NCBI RefSeq assembly: GCF_040643635.1
Contig: NZ_JBEYUS010000019.1
Location: 21,253 to 85,252 of the forward strand
DNA: 64,000 nucleotides
From: Saccharopolyspora_C sp040643635
Lineage (GTDB): Bacteria; Actinomycetota; Actinomycetes; Mycobacteriales; Pseudonocardiaceae
Direction of reading: 5' to 3'
A program made the translations under genes and the position numbers. Position 1 is the stretch's first letter. Every line of letters begins with the position of its first letter. The notes under the pieces were generated by a model, which had not been told where the DNA came from, ran no database searches, and saw only the letters and a program-made list of their open reading frames with translations. Below, one piece after another: positions 42,580-50,153 of this stretch.

Positions 42580-42717
42580 ATGCAGATCAGCAGCCGCACC
42601 ATCGTGTCGGTTGTCGGAACGGTGATGATGGTCCTGGCGACCGTCGGTCTCGCCGCGTGGTCGCAACCGCATCCCGCCGTGCAGCAGAACAACGCGGTGA
42701 TCAGCGTCGCGCAGTGA
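42580..42717 (+). CDS. 45-residue single-pass membrane or exported peptide
   Basis: The product starts MQISSRTIVSVVGTVMM, followed by a hydrophobic helix (about residues 8-26) and a short polar tail PHPAVQQNNAVISVAQ. It could be a signal peptide with a tiny mature part or a small membrane anchor. ATG 42580 is chosen by the hydrophobic start. The ribosome site is poor and I do not recognise a family. A GC hairpin follows at 42725-42757. Confidence 0.5.
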   Translation: MQISSRTIVSVVGTVMMVLATVGLAAWSQPHPAVQQNNAVISVAQ

Positions 42718-42724
42718 CCGGGCG

Positions 42725-42757
42725 CGCCCGCCCGCTCTCCGGATCCGGGGGCGGGCG
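42725..42757. terminator. Terminator between convergent genes
   Basis: CGCCCGCCC pairs with GGGCGGGCG across 15 nt, just before the DNA ligase gene stop (42759). Confidence 0.55.
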
Positions 42758-42758
42758 G

Positions 42759-43754
42759 TCAGTCCTCCCGCACCACGTCGCCCGCCGCCTTGTCGTTGCG
42801 CAGCCCCAGGAATCGCGGGTGCCGCAGCCGCCCGTCCGCCGTCCACTCGGTGAAGCCCACCTCCGCGACGAGCTCCGGTTCCGCCCACCTCGCCTCCCGC
42901 TCCGGGATCCGGTCGGCGAACGGTGATTCGCGGCGCGCCAGCGCGTCCAGCCTGCCGCGCAGTTCCCGCAGCGTCGCCTCGTCGTAGCCGGTGCCGACCT
43001 TGCCCGCGTACCGCAGCGCGCCCTCGTCGTAGTAGCCGACGAGCAGCGCGCCGAAGCCGGACCGGGCGCCCTTCGGCTCGGTGAACCCGCCGACGACGAA
43101 CTCCTGCTGCGACAGGCACGGGAGCTTCAGCCAGTCCCGGGTGCGGCCGCTGCGGTACGGGCGGTCCGCGCGCTTGGCGATCAAGCCCTCCCAGCCGCGG
43201 GCGCAGGCCTGCCGGTAGAACTCCTCGCCGTCACCGCGCCGGTGCTCGGTGAGCCGCAGCGGCTCGGCGAACTCGAAGCACTCGGCCAGCAGCCGCTTGC
43301 GGATCCGCAGCGGCAGCCGCGTCACGTCCACGTCGCCGATCGCCAGCAGGTCGAACAGGTAGTAGTGCACCGCGACCCCGCTGCGCCGGGCCTCCCGCGG
43401 ATCGGCCAGGTGCATCCGGTGCTGCAGCCGGGCGAAGCTGGTGCGGCCGCCGTCGAAGGCCACCACCTCACCGTCCACCACGAACCGGTCCGGCTGGGAC
43501 TCCAGCGCCTCCACCAGCTCCGGGTAGGCCGAGTCGACCCGGTTGTGGTTGCGCGACCACAGCACCGGCGCGCCCCCGGCGCGGGTCGCGACCACCCGCA
43601 CCCCGTCGAGCTTGCGCTCGAACAACCAGTCCGGGTCGGAGAACCGGGTGTCGCTGCGGGTCGCCAGCGCCGGAGGCAGCCACTCCCCCGTCCACCGCCG
43701 CAGCAGCGGGCGCATCCCCGCATCGACCAGGTCGAGCACGTCGGACTCCGTCAC
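42759..43754 (-). CDS. ATP-dependent DNA ligase (LigC/LigD ligase-domain type)
   Basis: A 331-residue ligase. The adenylation site is ERKLDGVRVVA with Lys48 as the nucleophile, followed by the conserved FVVDGEVVAFD and EGLIAKRADRPYRSGRTRDWLK (motifs IIIa-V in pieces). A C-terminal OB-fold domain includes FVVGGFTEPKGARSGFGALLVGYY. It lacks the polymerase and nuclease domains of full LigD. Such stand-alone ligases take part in end-joining or base-excision repair in actinomycetes. No Ku gene is adjacent. GTG 43754 starts the gene. Confidence 0.92.
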   Translation of the reverse strand: MTESDVLDLVDAGMRPLLRRWTGEWLPPALATRSDTRFSDPDWLFERKLDGVRVVATRAGGAPVLWSRNHNRVDSAYPELVEALESQPDRFVVDGEVVAFDGGRTSFARLQHRMHLADPREARRSGVAVHYYLFDLLAIGDVDVTRLPLRIRKRLLAECFEFAEPLRLTEHRRGDGEEFYRQACARGWEGLIAKRADRPYRSGRTRDWLKLPCLSQQEFVVGGFTEPKGARSGFGALLVGYYDEGALRYAGKVGTGYDEATLRELRGRLDALARRESPFADRIPEREARWAEPELVAEVGFTEWTADGRLRHPRFLGLRNDKAAGDVVRED

Positions 43755-43896
43755 CGATGCGGTATACCCGTAGAGGGCATGGCGGTCCCGTGACCACCCG
43801 CTCTCTCACACTTTCGTGTTGGTGGGGGAAACTGGATCTCTCTGCCGCAGGTGCGGGAACACCCGCGCGAGCCGACCGCCGAAGGTGCACGAAGCG

Positions 43897-44658
43897 ATGC
43901 CGAAGACAACGAACCCGCTGCTGAAGAAGAGCGGCCCCTCCACCAACATGATCCTGAGCATCGTGGTCGTGGTGGCCGCGCTGCTCGTGGTGGGCGGGAT
44001 CCTGCTCTACTCCGCGGGCCAGAAGGACGACGCGAGCCAGGGCGGCAACGGTGCGCCCGACCTCAGCACCGTCGTCGCGCACCCCGACAGCAACAAGCTC
44101 TCGGAGTCCCCGGACGGCAAGGTCACCGTCGCCGAATTCCTCGACTTCCAGTGCCCCGCCTGCTGGCAGTACTACACGGGCGTCACGAAGCAGATCGAGC
44201 AGGAGTTCGCCGGCCGCATCACCTTCGTGAACCGGAACTTCCCGATCGCCAAGGCCCACCCGCTGGCGGAATCCGCCGCGAAGGCCGCCGAAGCGGCGGG
44301 CGTGCAGGGCAAGTACAAGGAGATGTACCACGCCCTCTACGACGACTACTCCGCCTGGGCCGTCGCGCCCGACGGGCAGAACGTCAGCGACGACGAGGCC
44401 CGCGCCGAGAAGGTCTTCGACCAGCACGCCCAGCAGCTCGGGCTGGACATGGCGAAGTTCAAGTCCGACGAGGAATCCCAGCAGGTCGCCGACCGGATCA
44501 AGAAGGACCAGGCCGACGCCAAGACCGCCGGGGTCGAGGGCACGCCGAGCTTCTTCATCAACGGCCAGAAGTGGGAGCCGACCACCGGCGACAAGACCAC
44601 CTACGCCGACGTCGTCAACCAGCTGCGGGACAAGCTGAACCAGGAGCTGGCGAAGTGA
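43897..44658 (+). CDS. DsbA-like thioredoxin-fold oxidoreductase, membrane anchored
   Basis: 253 residues. A single N-terminal membrane helix (about 19-40) is followed by an extracytoplasmic thioredoxin domain with the active-site motif FQCPACWQYY (Cys86 and Cys89) and the cis-Pro loop GVEGTPSFFING. It should introduce or shuffle disulfides in exported proteins. The stop codon overlaps the GTG start of the VKOR gene, the usual partner that reoxidises it, as in mycobacteria (DsbA/VKOR pair). Confidence 0.92.
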   Translation: MPKTTNPLLKKSGPSTNMILSIVVVVAALLVVGGILLYSAGQKDDASQGGNGAPDLSTVVAHPDSNKLSESPDGKVTVAEFLDFQCPACWQYYTGVTKQIEQEFAGRITFVNRNFPIAKAHPLAESAAKAAEAAGVQGKYKEMYHALYDDYSAWAVAPDGQNVSDDEARAEKVFDQHAQQLGLDMAKFKSDEESQQVADRIKKDQADAKTAGVEGTPSFFINGQKWEPTTGDKTTYADVVNQLRDKLNQELAK

Positions 44659-45281
44659 CCGCCACCGAGCAGGCCCGCACCGCCGAACTCGCACCCGCGG
44701 GGCAGGCGCCCGCGCGCGGGCTCGGCTGGCTGTACGTGATCGGCGGTGCGATCGGCCTCGTCAGCGCCTTCGCGCTGACCATCGAGAAGATCAACAAGCT
44801 GGGCGACCCGAACTACGTCCCGTCCTGCAGCCTGAACCCGATCATCTCCTGCGGCTCGGTGATGGACAGCGCGCAAGCCGCGCTGTTCGGGTTCCCCAAC
44901 CCGCTGATCGGGGTCGCCGCGTTCCCGGCGTTGATGGCCGCAGGCGCGGCGCTGCTGGCCGGGCTGGCCGCACCGCGCTGGTTCTGGCTCGGCCTCCAGC
45001 TGGGCAGCGCGCTCGGCGTCGTGTTCGTGCACTGGCTGATCGTGCAGAGCCTGTACGAGATCGGCGCGCTGTGCCCGTACTGCATGGTCGTGTGGGCCGT
45101 CACCATCCCGATCTTCTGGTACACCACGCTGCACGTGCTGCGCTCCGGTCACCTCGGCGGTGGACGAGCGGTGGGCGCGGCGCTGGCCAAGTTCCACAGC
45201 TTCGTGCTGGTGGTGTGGTATCTGGTGATCGTGGTACTCGTGCTGCAGGCGTTCTGGGACTACTGGACCAGCCTGGTCTAG
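44655..45281 (+). CDS. Vitamin K epoxide reductase family protein (bacterial VKOR)
   Basis: 208 residues with four core membrane helices plus a fifth. Two Cys pairs are seen: Cys58 and Cys66 in CSLNPIISCGSVM, and the CxxC in GALCPYCMVVW (Cys140/Cys143). VKOR passes electrons from the DsbA-like partner to quinone, so it supports oxidative folding outside the cytoplasm. GTG 44655 overlaps the DsbA stop as GTGA, giving translational coupling. No thioredoxin fusion is present; the partner is a separate protein here. Confidence 0.93.
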   Translation: MTATEQARTAELAPAGQAPARGLGWLYVIGGAIGLVSAFALTIEKINKLGDPNYVPSCSLNPIISCGSVMDSAQAALFGFPNPLIGVAAFPALMAAGAALLAGLAAPRWFWLGLQLGSALGVVFVHWLIVQSLYEIGALCPYCMVVWAVTIPIFWYTTLHVLRSGHLGGGRAVGAALAKFHSFVLVVWYLVIVVLVLQAFWDYWTSLV

Positions 45282-45320
45282 CCGCCCCGGCACCCGGTGC
45301 GGCGGCGGGCTGGAACACCC

Positions 45321-45346
45321 GTTTGCCCGGCCACCGCACCGGGTAT
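45321..45346 (+). promoter_or_regulatory. SigB/SigF-type promoter of the rsbW-sigma operon
   Basis: GTTT (45321-45324) and GGGTAT (45341-45346), spaced by 16 nt, match the actinobacterial SigB/SigF consensus GTTT-N15-17-GGGTA. The site lies upstream of genes for an RsbW-like anti-sigma factor and a SigB/F-class sigma factor, so positive autoregulation is expected. Confidence 0.72.
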
Positions 45347-45531
45347 CAGGTGACGGTGAGTAGTGGTAATCGCGAGCACCCGGCCGGGCGGTCGGCGGCA
45401 CCGGCCGCACCCGAACGAGGGGGCGTGTGATGCGATCAGAACCCGGTGCGCGAACGGGAACCGGAGTCCGGCGGGCAGTGCCGGAACCCGGGCCCGGAAC
45501 GAGATCCCCCAGCGCAAAGCGAGGTGTATCA

Positions 45532-45990
45532 GTGTCAGCACCACAGCCCGCCCGCGGCGAGCGGACCGCTCCCCCGCCGCGATCCGGCTCCGCCCCCGCC
45601 GAATCCGTCGTCGAAGTGCGAGTGGCCGCCGACGCCTCCCAGCTGTCGGTCCTGCGGGCGGTGACCGGGGACCTGGCGATGCGCGCCGACTTCGACGTCG
45701 ACTCGATCGCCGACCTGCGGCTGGCCGTGGACGAGGCGTGCTCCTCGCTGATCCGCCTCGCCGCGGACGGCAGGCAATTGGTGTGCCGCTTCGAGACCGA
45801 CGAGGTGGGGCTGCACGTCTCCGCCGCGGTCGGCAGCGACCGCGGGCAGGGCGCCCGCGAGGACACCTTCAGCTGGCGCGTGCTCAGCGCGCTGACCGAC
45901 AGTGTGTCAACCTCGGTGGAATCCGACGCGGACTCCGGCACCGGCCACTTGGTCCGCATCGACCTGACCAAGGGACGGACCCACGAGTGA
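45532..45990 (+). CDS. rsbW: RsbW-like anti-sigma factor (serine kinase fold)
   Basis: About 152 residues with a GHKL/HATPase fold of the anti-sigma type: DFDVDSIADLRLAVDEACSSL (N-box region with the Asn position as Asp/Glu) and LVRIDLTKG at the end. The Gly-rich lid is short. RsbW proteins sequester SigB-class factors. GTG 45532 has GAGGTG upstream and fits the fold. An earlier ATG at 45430, also with a GAGGGGG site, would add a 34-residue Arg/Pro-rich tail. The stop overlaps the sigma factor start. Confidence 0.85.
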   Translation: MSAPQPARGERTAPPPRSGSAPAESVVEVRVAADASQLSVLRAVTGDLAMRADFDVDSIADLRLAVDEACSSLIRLAADGRQLVCRFETDEVGLHVSAAVGSDRGQGAREDTFSWRVLSALTDSVSTSVESDADSGTGHLVRIDLTKGRTHE

Positions 45991-46805
45991 AGCAGGCGGA
46001 TTCCGATCACGCCTCCCACTCGCGACATCAACGCTACGACGAACTGGCGCCCCTGTTCGCCGAACTCGCGGGTGTGGGGAAGGACGACCCTCGCCGGGAG
46101 CGGCTGCGGGACCGGCTGGTCACCGAGCACCTGCCGGTGGCCGAGCACATCGCCCGCCGCTTCAGCCACCGCGGCGAAGCGCAGGAGGACCTCACCCAGG
46201 TCGCCACCCTCGGGCTGATCAACGCCGTGGACCGGTTCGACCCGGAGCGCGGCGTCGACTTCCTGTCCTTCGCGGTGCCGACGATCATGGGCGAGGTGCG
46301 CAGGCACTTCCGCGACACCGGCTGGGCGGTGCGGATGCCGCGCAGGCTCCAGGAACTGCACCTGTCGGTGTCCTCCGCCATCGCGCGCCAGTCCCAGGAG
46401 CTCGGCCGGGCGCCCACGCCCAGCGAACTCGCCGAGCACCTCGGCATCAGCCGGGACGACGTGTTCCGCGGGCTGGAGGCGGGCAACGCCTACCGCAGCG
46501 CCTCGTTGGACGAACTGCTCACCGCCACGGACGAGATCCCGCTCGGCGCGGCCATCGGGTCCGACGACGCCGAACTGGCCGAAGTGGAGAACCGGGAGAC
46601 CATCCGGCCGCTGCTGGCCGAACTCGACGAGCGGGAGCGGCGCATCCTGGTGATGCGGTTCTTCCGGTCCATGACCCAGACGCAGATCGCCGAGCAGATC
46701 GGCATCTCGCAGATGCACGTGTCCCGGCTGCTCGCGCGCACCCTCGGCTGGTTGCGCGAACGGCTGGAGAACGCCGAAACCCCCGCCGAGTCCACGACAG
46801 ACTGA
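45987..46805 (+). CDS. SigB/SigF-family RNA polymerase sigma factor
   Basis: A 272-residue group 3 sigma factor. Region 2 is VAEHIARRFSHRGEAQEDLTQ and GLINAVDRFDPERGVDFLSFAVPTIMGEVRRHFRD (in pieces). Region 3 includes LGRAPTPSELAEHLG, and region 4 has MTQTQIAEQIGISQMHVSRLLARTL. The FAVPTIMGEVRRHFRD block is characteristic of SigB/SigF. GTG 45987 overlaps the rsbW stop as GTGA, so the factor and its antagonist are made in a fixed ratio. It should drive stress or developmental genes, including its own promoter at 45321. Confidence 0.95.
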   Translation: MKQADSDHASHSRHQRYDELAPLFAELAGVGKDDPRRERLRDRLVTEHLPVAEHIARRFSHRGEAQEDLTQVATLGLINAVDRFDPERGVDFLSFAVPTIMGEVRRHFRDTGWAVRMPRRLQELHLSVSSAIARQSQELGRAPTPSELAEHLGISRDDVFRGLEAGNAYRSASLDELLTATDEIPLGAAIGSDDAELAEVENRETIRPLLAELDERERRILVMRFFRSMTQTQIAEQIGISQMHVSRLLARTLGWLRERLENAETPAESTTD

Positions 46806-46885
46806 CGGGGGTCGGCTTTTCCCGGTGGGAAGACCGCCCGGGGCACGGTCGGGGGTGACTCCGAACCTCGGGCGGCCGGTCTGGT

Positions 46886-46926
46886 GTCCCGGCGAGCCGG
46901 GCGGTCGCGCCGCCCGGCTCCGGGAC
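46886..46926. terminator. Very strong terminator hairpin
   Basis: GTCCCGG and then GAGCCGGGCGG pair with CCGCCCGGCTC and then CGGGAC: an 11-bp perfect inner stem plus about six outer pairs. It ends next to the M23 gene stop (46927) and also serves the sigma factor gene. Confidence 0.75.
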
Positions 46927-47829
46927 TCACTTCACGGAGATCCCGTGCTGCTGCAGCCACGGCAGCGGGTTGATCTTGCTGCCGCCCTGGATCACCTCGA
47001 AGTGCAGGTGCGGGCCGGTGGACTGGCCCTTGTTGCCGATCGTGGCGATCTTGTCGCCCGCCTTGACCTGCTCGCCGACGCTCACGTCGATCGTGTTCAC
47101 GTGGCCGTAGACGGTGATCGTGCCGTCGTCGTGCTGCACCCGCACCCACTGGCCGAAGCCGCTGGCCGGGCCGGCGTTGATGACCTCGCCGTCGTTGACG
47201 CTGACGATCGGGGTGCCGATGTTGTTGGCGATGTCGATGCCCTTGTGGGTGCTGCCCCAGCGGGAACCGAACCCGGAGGTGAAGGTGCCGTCGGCGGGCT
47301 TGACGTAGCCGCTGCTCGCCTTGGCGGGCTGGGCGGTGGCCGGTTTCGCCGGGACCGCGGCCTCCTTGGCCAGCTCGGCCTGCTTCGCGGCGGCGGCCTT
47401 CGCGTCCGCCGCCTCCTTCGCGGCCTTCTGGTCGGCGGCGGCCTGGGCCCGCTCCTGGGCGATCTCCTTGCCCTTGGCCACCTTCTGCGCCTCGTCCTGC
47501 GCGGGCTCGGGGGACTGCTGCGGGAGCAGCCGGACCGCGGCCTCGGTCTCGGGGGTGCCGTTCACGGCGGCCGCGAGCTGCTGCTGCGCGGCGGCGTGCT
47601 GGTCGGCGACCGGGCGGACGGCCTGGTTCTCGGCGCTCTTGTCCGCGTTGGCGGCCAGCGGCTGGCCGACGGCGGCGAACGCGCCTGCCGCGACGACGGC
47701 CGCGGCGATCTTGTTCCGGGTGGAGACCCGGGAGTTGCCGCGCTCGGAACGCGGCCGGAAGGAGTTCAGCAAGGACTCCCGGAGAGCGGTCTTCGGGGTG
47801 TGGCCGCTCTCCTGGCGGTGCTTGGCCAT
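46927..47829 (-). CDS. Secreted M23 family metallopeptidase (LytM-type)
   Basis: 300 residues. After a basic N-terminus comes a signal-like helix KIAAAVVAAGAFAAVGQPLAA in pieces (about 40-60). An Ala/Gln/Lys-rich coiled segment (60-160) precedes the M23 domain, with zinc ligands in THKGIDIAN and the GPHLHFEV motif near the end. Such enzymes cleave peptidoglycan peptide bridges. The ATG start has GGAAAGG upstream. I looked for a c-di-AMP riboswitch in the leader, common for cell-wall hydrolases, and could not identify one. Confidence 0.92.
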   Translation of the reverse strand: MAKHRQESGHTPKTALRESLLNSFRPRSERGNSRVSTRNKIAAAVVAAGAFAAVGQPLAANADKSAENQAVRPVADQHAAAQQQLAAAVNGTPETEAAVRLLPQQSPEPAQDEAQKVAKGKEIAQERAQAAADQKAAKEAADAKAAAAKQAELAKEAAVPAKPATAQPAKASSGYVKPADGTFTSGFGSRWGSTHKGIDIANNIGTPIVSVNDGEVINAGPASGFGQWVRVQHDDGTITVYGHVNTIDVSVGEQVKAGDKIATIGNKGQSTGPHLHFEVIQGGSKINPLPWLQQHGISVK

Positions 47830-48466
47830 GGTCGCCTTTCCGTCTTCGGGGGTGGTCCGATCGCTCCCGCCGGGGGTGCGGGCGAGGACTCTTCGGGGGT
47901 GAGTCCTGTTCGTGATCGAACCGTGACGTTCTCAGCGAGAAAGGTAGCTCCGGGTCATCAGCAGCAGCAAGCGATAGCCCGTTAGGTGTATGTACAGCTT
48001 GCAATCAGCCGCAATTCACACACTGTGCGTAATCAAACAAGATGACCATTCGATAACGTTCGTGATCTTTCGGCGTCGATCACCGGCTCACCGGGAACGA
48101 CGTCCGGCGGAGATCGGCGACCCGGCGCGATCACCTCCGCGCGATCGGTGATTGCTCCTGGGCACGGACTCGGCGGCCACGCGGCGCAATCGGCCGGCCA
48201 CGGCCGCGCACCGCGACCACCCGGCCGCGTCGCCGGACGCGCCACCGGCACGCCGAGCGGTCGCGCCGATCCCGGTACCAGCGGCGGAGTGGGTCACCGA
48301 CCAAGACCGCGAGGGCCCGAAAGTGGTCTTGAGCACAAGCACCGCCACCAGGCCCCGCGCGCCCGGTCAGCGCCCCCAAGTGACCGGCGAGTAACCGATC
48401 GCGCCGGGTCTCCCGCACTCTGGGAAGCACATATCGCACGAAGGATTGATCTGATTCACTGAGTGC
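47830..48466. other. Long divergent intergenic region
   Basis: About 640 bp between the M23 gene start and the leader peptide. The part nearest M23 contains a small hairpin (AGGACT/AGTCCT near 47886-47908) and an AT-rich stretch (about 47960-48070) with likely promoters. The rest is GC-rich without a supported gene on either strand. Confidence 0.45.
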
Positions 48467-48559
48467 ATGACGCGTGGTGACCAGTGGGGCCTGCTTGCCC
48501 AGCGCCTGCACGTCGACCTGCTGCGCGTCAGCTCCGCGGGGTGTCGACCCCGCCGCTGA
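48467..48559 (+). CDS. Cysteine-codon leader peptide (sulfur attenuator type)
   Basis: A 30-residue open frame: MTRGDQWGLLAQRLHVDLLR in the first part, then VSSAGCRPRR. The block LHVDLLRVSSAGC matches the widespread actinobacterial upstream peptides (RxHVDLxRVSSxxC) found ahead of sulfur-assimilation genes, where ribosome stalling at the Cys codon senses cysteine supply. It lies about 180 nt before the TSUP permease gene, with GC-rich inverted repeats between. This strongly suggests cysteine-dependent attenuation of the permease. Confidence 0.75.
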   Translation: MTRGDQWGLLAQRLHVDLLRVSSAGCRPRR

Positions 48560-48738
48560 ACTCCCGCACGGCCGCCGCCCGCAACCGGGCGCGCCGAGCC
48601 GGGGCGCCGACGCCCTCCTCCTGAGCCGCGTCCGCCCGCGGCCACCGTGCCTCCCCCGAACCGACCACCGCACCGCCCCGGCGCGCGTCCGCGCGCGAGA
48701 GAACGGGGGTGCCCGCGCACGCCACCCACGGAGAGATC

Positions 48739-49635
48739 GTGCAGACCTTCCTGATCTTCGCGCTCGGCGGATTCATCGCCCAGCTCGTCGACGGTTCCCT
48801 CGGCATGGCCTACGGGGTGACTTCCACGACCATCCTGCTCACCGCCGGGCTCACGCCCGCGGTGGCCTCCGCCTCGGTGCACCTCGCCGAGATCGGCACC
48901 TCCGTCGCCTCCGGCCTCTCGCACTGGAAGTTCGGCAACGTCGACTGGCGGGTCGTGCTGATCCTCGGCGTGCCCGGGGCCGTCGGCTCGTTCCTCGGCG
49001 CGACCGCGCTGAGCAACCTGTCCACCGAGGCGGCCGAGCCGTGGATGTCCACCATCCTGCTCGCGCTCGGCCTGTACGTGCTGCTGCGGTTCGCGCTGCG
49101 CCCGCTGCGCCGCAGGCAGCTGACCGGGGTGAGCTCGAAGCTGCTCGCGCCGCTCGGCCTGGTCGCCGGCTTCGTCGACGCGACCGGTGGCGGCGGCTGG
49201 GGTCCGGTGGCGACGCCGACGCTGCTGAGCACCGGCAAGGTCGAGCCGCGCAAGGTCGTGGGCTCGGTGGACACCAGCGAGTTCCTCATCGCCGTGGCCG
49301 CCAGCCTCGGCTTCATCATCTCGCTCGCCGACGAACCGCTGTCCTGGGCGACGGTGGCCGCGCTGCTGATCGGTGGCGTGATCGCCGCCCCGCTGGCCGC
49401 CTACCTGGTCCGGATCGTGCCGATGCGGCTGATCGGCGTCGGCGCCGGCGGGCTGATCGTGCTCACCAACGCGCGCACCCTGATCAAGGCGTTCGACCTG
49501 CCCGCCCCCACCGCGATCTACGCGGTGATCGTGCTGGCCTGGGTCGCCGCGCTGGCGTTCACCATCACCCGGATCGTGCGCGACCGCCGCGAGGAGATCC
49601 CGGAGGAAGAAGCGAGCGAACCGGTCGGCAGCTGA
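48739..49635 (+). CDS. TSUP (TauE/SafE) family permease, probably for a sulfur compound
   Basis: About 298 residues, eight hydrophobic helices. It has two family repeats: GGFIAQLVDGSLGMAYGVTS near the N-terminus and LGLVAGFVDATGGGGWGPVA at the start of the second half. TSUP proteins move sulfite, sulfonates or other sulfur anions. GTG 48739 matches family starts and follows GGAGAG, although the spacing is short; GTG 48709 is an alternative. The cysteine leader peptide upstream supports a sulfur substrate. It is convergent with the SQD1-like gene, whose reaction uses sulfite. Confidence 0.9.
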   Translation: MQTFLIFALGGFIAQLVDGSLGMAYGVTSTTILLTAGLTPAVASASVHLAEIGTSVASGLSHWKFGNVDWRVVLILGVPGAVGSFLGATALSNLSTEAAEPWMSTILLALGLYVLLRFALRPLRRRQLTGVSSKLLAPLGLVAGFVDATGGGGWGPVATPTLLSTGKVEPRKVVGSVDTSEFLIAVAASLGFIISLADEPLSWATVAALLIGGVIAAPLAAYLVRIVPMRLIGVGAGGLIVLTNARTLIKAFDLPAPTAIYAVIVLAWVAALAFTITRIVRDRREEIPEEEASEPVGS

Positions 49636-49658
49636 GCGATGGCCGGTCCCCGGACGCC

Positions 49659-49699
49659 ACGACGCCCGCTCGCGACAGGAGTTCGCGGGCGGGCGTCGT
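49659..49699 (+). terminator. Terminator after the TSUP permease gene
   Basis: ACGACGCCCGC pairs perfectly (11 bp) with GCGGGCGTCGT across 19 nt, 23 nt after the stop codon. Confidence 0.65.
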
Positions 49700-50097
49700 C
49701 GTGCTGTTGCTCTCGACCAGAGGTTGTACGGCTACGGATGGCACACGCAGCGTCAGCTTTACCCACGTGTCGTATCGCGCGAGTCATACGAAAGGGCTAC
49801 GGTTCGGTAGGCCGTGTGGAAGCCCCCCGACACGCGGTAGGCGCCCCGGGTGCGAGAGTGCCCTGCATTCCCGCGCCCGGGACGCCGCTCCCCGTACCTG
49901 CGGCCACCGACATGGCCGCGTCGATCTCCACCCGGGAACCGGGGGAACGGCCGGTTGAGCTCCATCGGCGGGCGACCGGCACCACCGATGAAGGATCAAC
50001 GACGCGTGGCTTCAGTGTGCACGTGAAACTTGGAATATTCCAGGCCTTTCAGCGCACAGTTGGGCCACGACCGGGCATCGGCCCGGGTACCGGCGGA

Positions 50098-50136
50098 GGT
50101 GACGGACGCACGCGCCCCGCGCGCACCTCCGTCACC
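50098..50136 (-). terminator. Terminator after the SQD1-like gene
   Basis: GGTGACGG pairs with CCGTCACC across 23 nt, 17 nt downstream of the SQD1-like stop on the minus strand. Confidence 0.5.
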
Positions 50137-50153
50137 GTGACGGCTCCGCCCGC

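Larger units (their letters stand above)
49636..50153. other. Convergent intergenic region (518 bp)
   Basis: Holds terminators at 49659-49699 and 50098-50136 and a 12-bp perfect palindrome, TGGAATATTCCA, at 50031-50042. I see no gene with a credible start and family in any frame. Confidence 0.45.

Noticed and set aside
47830..48060. c-di-AMP riboswitch before the M23 peptidase gene
   Set aside because: I looked for the conserved aptamer blocks on the minus strand and could not find a convincing set.
48131..48673. Minus-strand frames over the long gap and leader peptide
   Set aside because: Arg/Gly-rich shadow composition, no ribosome site, and they oppose the conserved leader peptide.
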